From NCBI GenBank assembly GCA_002352145.1, contig DEHX01000139.1, positions 41,057-51,260 on the forward strand: a DNA stretch of 10,204 bases. Reading direction: 5' to 3'. This DNA comes from Chitinophagaceae bacterium UBA2789 (GTDB taxonomy: Bacteria; Bacteroidota; Bacteroidia; Chitinophagales; Chitinophagaceae). Positions within the stretch are counted from its first letter, which is position 1. Every line of letters begins with the position of its first letter. This document shows positions 7,037 to 10,204 of the stretch, piece after piece. A model generated the notes under the pieces. That model was not told the origin of the DNA and did no database searches. It saw nothing but the letters and a program-made list of their open reading frames with translations. Made by a program: the position numbers and the translations under genes.

Positions 7037-8434
7037 ATGAAGAAGATAATATCAGCATTGTTTGCGCTGTATCTGCTTTTACCGGCCAGTTACGGGCAAA
7101 ACGATGAAATCAGGCCCCAGGCTCTGGGTCTTAGTTTTTTTCTAAATGATTTCGTTACTCCTGCCCGTATCCGTACAACATCCCTCAACACCGTTATCAG
7201 AGATAAAAGCTTTGCCAGGATGAGAGATATGTCTCCGGGTTTGGCTGTGAATTACTTCCGTGGTGTTGCCAAGCATGTTGATATAGCAGCTTCATTGGGT
7301 GGTTCGTTCGTTCGTTATCCAATGCCCAACAGAAATTTCTCTAGTAATAATCTTCTGCTGGAAGCCAATGCTTCAATCAACCTGAAAATGACGACTGAAA
7401 AATATTGGGTGCAGCCTTATATATCAGTCGGTGTTGGTGGTCATAAATATCGTTCCTATTATGGTGCATTTCTGCCGGTAGGTTTGGGAATGAAAGTGAA
7501 TATTCTTGATGAGGCTCACATGTTCATTACTTCTACATACAGGGTGCCTGTTACGACTGAAACAGCAAACTATCATTTACAGCATGCAATCGGTATTGCC
7601 GGAAGTTTGAAGAAGAAAAAAGTAGAACCTGTAATACTTGACAGAGATAAAGATGGAATACCTGATATGGCAGACGCTTGTCCCGATGATCCTGGACCTG
7701 CAGAGTTTCAGGGATGTCCTGACAGGGATGGAGACGGTATTCCTGATAAAGATGATAAATGTCCAGATGTAAAAGGCCTCGCCAAATACCAGGGATGTCC
7801 GATACCGGATACAGATAAAGACGGTATCAATGATGAAGAAGATAAATGTCCTACTGTTCCAGGTTTGGCCCGTTACCAGGGATGCCCGATACCGGATACA
7901 GATAAAGACGGTATCAATGATGAAGAAGATAAATGCCCTACCGTTCCGGGTGTTGCCCGTTACCAGGGATGCCCGATACCGGATACAGATGGTGATGGTG
8001 TAAATGATGAAGAAGATAAGTGTGTAACCATTCCTGGTCCTAAGGAGAATTTTGGTTGCCCGATTATTTCTGAAGAAGTGAAGAAAAGAGTAGATTTTGC
8101 TGCTAAAAATATTCTCTTTGTTACCGGAAGTTTTAAACTCCAGTCAAAATCGTTTAAAGGCCTGAATGATGTAGCTAAGATCATGACTGAGAATCCCGGT
8201 ATGAGCCTGGACATTGCAGGCCACACTGATAATGTAGGTGCTGATGATAAGAATATGATATTAAGCCAGAACAGGGCTAATGCAGTTAAGAACTACCTGG
8301 TAAGTAAAGGTGTGGATGCCAGCCGCATTTCTGCTACGGGTTATGGTGAGACAATGCCAATAGCCACTAATGCTACAGCAGCCGGCCGTCAACAAAACCG
8401 CCGTTCTGAGTTAAAACTCAGTTACTACAAATAA
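7037..8434 (+). CDS. OmpA-family outer membrane protein with thrombospondin type 3 repeats
   Basis: This 465-residue protein is predicted to anchor the outer membrane to peptidoglycan. Residues 1-20 are a signal peptide ending in ASYG-Q. About 25-190 alternate polar and aromatic/hydrophobic residues, as in a small beta-barrel (for example KYWVQPYISVGVGGHKY). Residues 202-342 are Asp-rich calcium-binding TSP3 repeats with the core DxDxDGIxDxxDxCP and GCP boundaries, about five units. About 350-465 are the OmpA C-terminal peptidoglycan-binding domain: LDIAGHTDNVG, SQNRANAV, GYGE and GRQQNRRSEL. The diaminopimelate-contacting pair is Asp398 and Arg413, 15 residues apart as in other OmpA proteins. 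The gene has its own promoter box and a strong terminator, so it is probably monocistronic and well expressed. It is an OprF/OmpA-like structural protein, and no transport substrate can be assigned. Confidence 0.93.
   Translation: MKKIISALFALYLLLPASYGQNDEIRPQALGLSFFLNDFVTPARIRTTSLNTVIRDKSFARMRDMSPGLAVNYFRGVAKHVDIAASLGGSFVRYPMPNRNFSSNNLLLEANASINLKMTTEKYWVQPYISVGVGGHKYRSYYGAFLPVGLGMKVNILDEAHMFITSTYRVPVTTETANYHLQHAIGIAGSLKKKKVEPVILDRDKDGIPDMADACPDDPGPAEFQGCPDRDGDGIPDKDDKCPDVKGLAKYQGCPIPDTDKDGINDEEDKCPTVPGLARYQGCPIPDTDKDGINDEEDKCPTVPGVARYQGCPIPDTDGDGVNDEEDKCVTIPGPKENFGCPIISEEVKKRVDFAAKNILFVTGSFKLQSKSFKGLNDVAKIMTENPGMSLDIAGHTDNVGADDKNMILSQNRANAVKNYLVSKGVDASRISATGYGETMPIATNATAAGRQQNRRSELKLSYYK
7801..8061 (+). 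repeat. 87-bp tandem repeats encoding 29-residue TSP3 units
   Basis: Three in-frame copies start with gataccggatacagat at 7801, 7888 and 7975, an exact 87-nt period. The first two copies differ at only about five positions, mostly third-codon changes, and share roughly 50 identical bases at their start. The third is more diverged (DGDGVNDEEDKC in place of DKDGINDEEDKC). The similarity indicates a recent duplication and a site where unit number may change by recombination without a frameshift. Confidence 0.9.
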
Positions 8435-8450
8435 TTTGAATATTAGTAGT

Positions 8451-8495
8451 TAATAAATGAAAATGTCCCGGAGCCCGGGACATTTTCATTTATTA
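8451..8495 (+). terminator. Perfect 21-bp hairpin terminator after the OmpA-family gene
   Basis: Bases 8451-8471 and 8475-8495 are exact reverse complements around a 3-nt loop (agc). The GC core is tcccgg/ccggga, and outward it becomes A-rich on the left and T-rich on the right (cattttcatttatta), so it provides a U-rich tail within the stem. It begins 16 nt after the stop codon at 8434. The symmetry would let it work in both directions, but there is no converging gene. Confidence 0.88.
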
Positions 8496-8631
8496 TTATA
8501 AGAAGTGTATCCTAATCAAAGAAGAACTTTGAATTGTAAAAAGTAGCAAATGCCTGTAAATAAATGAGATACTAAGTCTGCCAATCTGTTTATTTAGATG
8601 GTTTCCTGTTGATATTATCTCGATTTGTCTA

Positions 8632-8661
8632 TTTGTTTTTTAGAAAATTCCACTACCTTTG
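8632..8661 (+). promoter_or_regulatory. Bacteroidota promoter for the fusA transcript (TTTG - 18 nt - TACCTTTG)
   Basis: TACCTTTG at 8654-8661 is a perfect TAnnTTTG -7 box. TTTG at 8632-8635, 18 nt upstream, fits the -33 element; the usual spacing is about 17-23. Transcription should begin near 8667-8669, leaving about 320 nt of untranslated leader before the fusA ATG. The 8496-8631 stretch between the terminator and this promoter is AT-rich and shows nothing recognisable. Confidence 0.65.
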
Positions 8662-8987
8662 CGCCGCCATTAAGAAAAGCTACAGGTGGTTTGATAAGGG
8701 GGTGAAGGTGGTTTTCTTCAAGTGGCGGTCTATGAGAGTCTAATCTACATATCAGCTAATGTTTCCAGTCATGGAACCACATCTTTCTTTAGCTGATCTT
8801 CCTAAGTGAAAATAACGCAACGCATTGTTCGGGGAGACGACGGGTAAATTTCGAGAGCAATAGAACAAATGAAGGCAGGAAACCGGGCGATGATAAAATA
8901 AATCAAATAAGTAAACAGAAAATAAAAATCAAAAACTAAGGAGGCGATCGCAGATGCTGAGCCTCACAAAAAACAAATCAAATAGTC
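8662..8987 (+). promoter_or_regulatory. Long structured 5' leader of fusA (candidate cis-regulatory RNA)
   Basis: This stretch has no recognisable protein-coding gene but several complementary segments. Helix 1 pairs CCGCCA (8664-8669) with TGGCGG (8723-8728) and AAGAAAA (8672-8678) with TTTTCTT (8712-8718), enclosing a G-rich loop. Helix 2 pairs ATCAGCTAA (8751-8759) with TTAGCTGAT (8789-8797), with an inner TTCC/GGAA stem (8763-8766 with 8773-8776). A mixed region follows, then an A-rich tract (8890-8939), a consensus Shine-Dalgarno (8938-8944) and an A-rich stretch before the fusA ATG. I cannot match it to a named RNA family. Base pairing was read by eye and not energy-minimised. Confidence 0.5.
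8938..8965 (+). promoter_or_regulatory. Consensus Shine-Dalgarno AAGGAGG partly enclosed in a hairpin
   Basis: AAGGAGG (8938-8944) is 9 nt before an ATG at 8954. The 3' half of the motif lies in GAGGC (8941-8945), which can pair with GCCTC (8961-8965), with a small CAG-atg-CTG stem (8951-8959) inside. The Shine-Dalgarno and that ATG would then be hidden together. The fusA ATG is 43 nt away, too far to use this site directly. Confidence 0.5.
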
Positions 8988-9046
8988 ATGGCAGATCTGA
9001 AATTTCAAAGAAACTTTGGTATTGCAGCTCATATCGATGCTGGTAA
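8954..9046 (+). other. Possible 30-codon upstream ORF overlapping the fusA start (speculative)
   Basis: ATG at 8954 follows the consensus Shine-Dalgarno and reads 30 codons (beginning MLSLTKNKSN) to TAA at 9044-9046. It is out of frame with fusA and overlaps its first 59 bases. The peptide has no recognisable features, and much of it is constrained by the overlapping EF-G P-loop codons. It could be a regulatory ORF whose translation interferes with fusA initiation, or a chance ORF next to a coincidental motif. Confidence 0.25.
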
Positions 9047-10204
9047 AACCACTACAACGGAGCGTATACTCCGCTACACAGGTATGATTCACCGCATTGG
9101 TGAGGTGCATGATGGCGCCGCTACTACAGACTGGATGGAGCAGGAGAAAGAAAGAGGTATCACTATTACTTCGGCTGCGGTAAGTTGTAAATGGAACTTT
9201 CCTACTGTGTTAGGAAAGAATACAGCTGATACAAAAGAATACTATTTCAATATAATTGATACTCCTGGCCACGTTGACTTTACTGTAGAGGTAGAACGTT
9301 CCATGCGGGTACTGGATGGCCTGATCGCCCTGTTTTCTGCCGTTGACGGTGTTGAACCGCAGTCTGAGACAGTATGGCGCCAGGCGAACCGTTACGGTGT
9401 TCCCCGTATCGGGTTTGTAAACAAAATGGACCGTGCCGGTGCCGACTTCCTGAATGTGGTAAAGCAGGTAAAAGAAATGCTTGGCTCTAAAGCTGTTCCT
9501 CTGCAGTTGCCTATTGGCGCTGAAGATAATTTCAAAGGTGTAGTTGATCTTATCAAAATGAAAGGGATCATCTGGCACATGGAAACAGAGGGAATGACTT
9601 TTGATGAAGTGGATATTCCAGCGGACATGGTAGAAGAAGCAAATGAGTGGAGGGCTAACCTTGTAGAAGCCGTGGCTGAATATGATGATACATTGATGGA
9701 AAAATTCTTTGAGGATCCCAACAGTATCAGTGAAGGAGAAATTCATGAAGCGATCCGCAAAGCAACCATTGATCTCAGCATCGTACCAATGATGTGTGGT
9801 TCTTCATTTAAGAACAAAGGTGTACAGACTGCATTGGATGCTGTTTGCCGTTACCTTCCTTCTCCGGTTGATATTCCTGATACAGTTGGTACACATCCCG
9901 ATACAGGTGAGCAGATTACCCGTAAAGCAGATCCCAAAGAACCATTTGCTGCTCTGGCTTTCAAGATCATGACTGACCCGTTTGTGGGTCGCCTGGCCTT
10001 CTTCCGTGCCTATTCCGGGCACCTGGATGCCGGTTCTTACGTATTAAATGTAAGAAGCGGAAAGAAGGAAAGGATCAGCCGTATTATGAAGATGTTCGCT
10101 AACAAGCAAAACCCTATTGATTTCATCGAAGCTGGTGATATTGGCGCTGCTGTAGGATTTAAAGAGATCAAAACTGGTGATACACTTTGTGATGAGAACC
10201 ATCC
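8988..10204 (+). CDS. fusA: Elongation factor G, N-terminal part (3' end outside window)
   Basis: This is the translational GTPase that drives ribosomal translocation and, with RRF, ribosome recycling. The first 405 codons are present of the roughly 700 usual. The GTPase motifs are intact: G1 AHIDAGKT (14-21), switch I RGITIT (56-61), G3 DTPGH (91-95), G4 NKMD (145-148) and G5 around Ser272-Lys275 (GSSFKNKG). After about residue 300 domain II begins (ALAFKIMTDPFVGRLAFFRAYSG). The ATG at 8988 is preferred because MADLKFQRNFGIAAHID is the expected N-terminus and an A-rich unstructured stretch precedes it, the usual Bacteroidota initiation context. Intact motifs argue for a working GTPase. It is not preceded by rpsL-rpsG as in the classical str operon; its promoter and long leader suggest separate regulation. 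Confidence 0.97.
   Translation, partial: MADLKFQRNFGIAAHIDAGKTTTTERILRYTGMIHRIGEVHDGAATTDWMEQEKERGITITSAAVSCKWNFPTVLGKNTADTKEYYFNIIDTPGHVDFTVEVERSMRVLDGLIALFSAVDGVEPQSETVWRQANRYGVPRIGFVNKMDRAGADFLNVVKQVKEMLGSKAVPLQLPIGAEDNFKGVVDLIKMKGIIWHMETEGMTFDEVDIPADMVEEANEWRANLVEAVAEYDDTLMEKFFEDPNSISEGEIHEAIRKATIDLSIVPMMCGSSFKNKGVQTALDAVCRYLPSPVDIPDTVGTHPDTGEQITRKADPKEPFAALAFKIMTDPFVGRLAFFRAYSGHLDAGSYVLNVRSGKKERISRIMKMFANKQNPIDFIEAGDIGAAVGFKEIKTGDTLCDENH

Noticed and set aside
7302..7316. GTTC repeated almost four times in the OmpA-family gene, a possible phase-variation tract
   Set aside because: Fewer than four units is too short for frequent slippage, and the sequence encodes an ordinary barrel segment (GSFVRY).
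8662..8730. tRNA-sized folded segment in the fusA leader
   Set aside because: It has no anticodon arm, no TTC-type T-loop and no cloverleaf spacing; only one long interrupted stem is present.
8869..8901. 10-codon ORF (MKAGNRAMIK) in the fusA leader as an attenuation leader peptide
   Set aside because: It has no ribosome-binding signal, no run of regulatory codons and no following terminator hairpin; it is likely chance.
9210..9746. 178-codon open frame on the minus strand inside fusA
   Set aside because: It is antisense to a well-conserved EF-G domain, has no recognisable motif, and is best explained as a shadow of fusA codon usage. The same applies to the 150-codon minus-strand frames inside aroB (850-1308 and 1080-1550).

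Overview
The window reads as chromosomal DNA from a Bacteroidota bacterium, most likely of the Chitinophagaceae type. The evidence is a fused DAHP synthase/chorismate mutase, an OmpA protein with calcium-binding thrombospondin type 3 repeats, lipoprotein signal peptides, TAnnTTTG-type promoter boxes, and an almost complete lack of Shine-Dalgarno sequences before the genes. Genus-level placement is inference.

Positions 1-4394 (+) hold an aromatic amino acid operon: the 3' part of DAHP synthase/chorismate mutase, then aroB, aroA (EPSP synthase), aroC (chorismate synthase) and a small DUF952 protein. Together these enzymes cover entry to the shikimate pathway, its second step, its last two steps, and the chorismate-to-prephenate branch; aroD, aroE and aroK must lie elsewhere. 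From aroB onward the genes abut or overlap by 0 to 3 nt, and aroA and aroC use GTG and TTG starts. The operon converges, with a 6-nt overlap, on a VanX-type D-Ala-D-Ala dipeptidase lipoprotein (4389-5117, -).

That dipeptidase is divergent from a YcbB-like L,D-transpeptidase lipoprotein (5180-6880, +). A 62-bp intergenic region with inverted repeats separates the two, so they look like a cell-wall remodelling pair. Next is an OmpA-family outer-membrane protein (7037-8434, +) with its own promoter box and a perfect 21-bp hairpin terminator.

Positions 8496-8987 have no recognisable protein gene apart from very short speculative ORFs. They contain a good Bacteroidota promoter followed by a leader of about 320 nt, rich in hairpins, in front of fusA (elongation factor G, 8988 to the window edge, incomplete). 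The leader carries a G-rich hairpin, a second perfect stem, and the only well-placed consensus Shine-Dalgarno in the window. That Shine-Dalgarno is aligned to an out-of-frame 30-codon ORF overlapping the start of fusA, not to fusA itself. This leader is the best candidate here for undescribed regulatory biology. The rest is largely housekeeping and envelope genes; I see no mobile element, CRISPR array, tRNA or rRNA.
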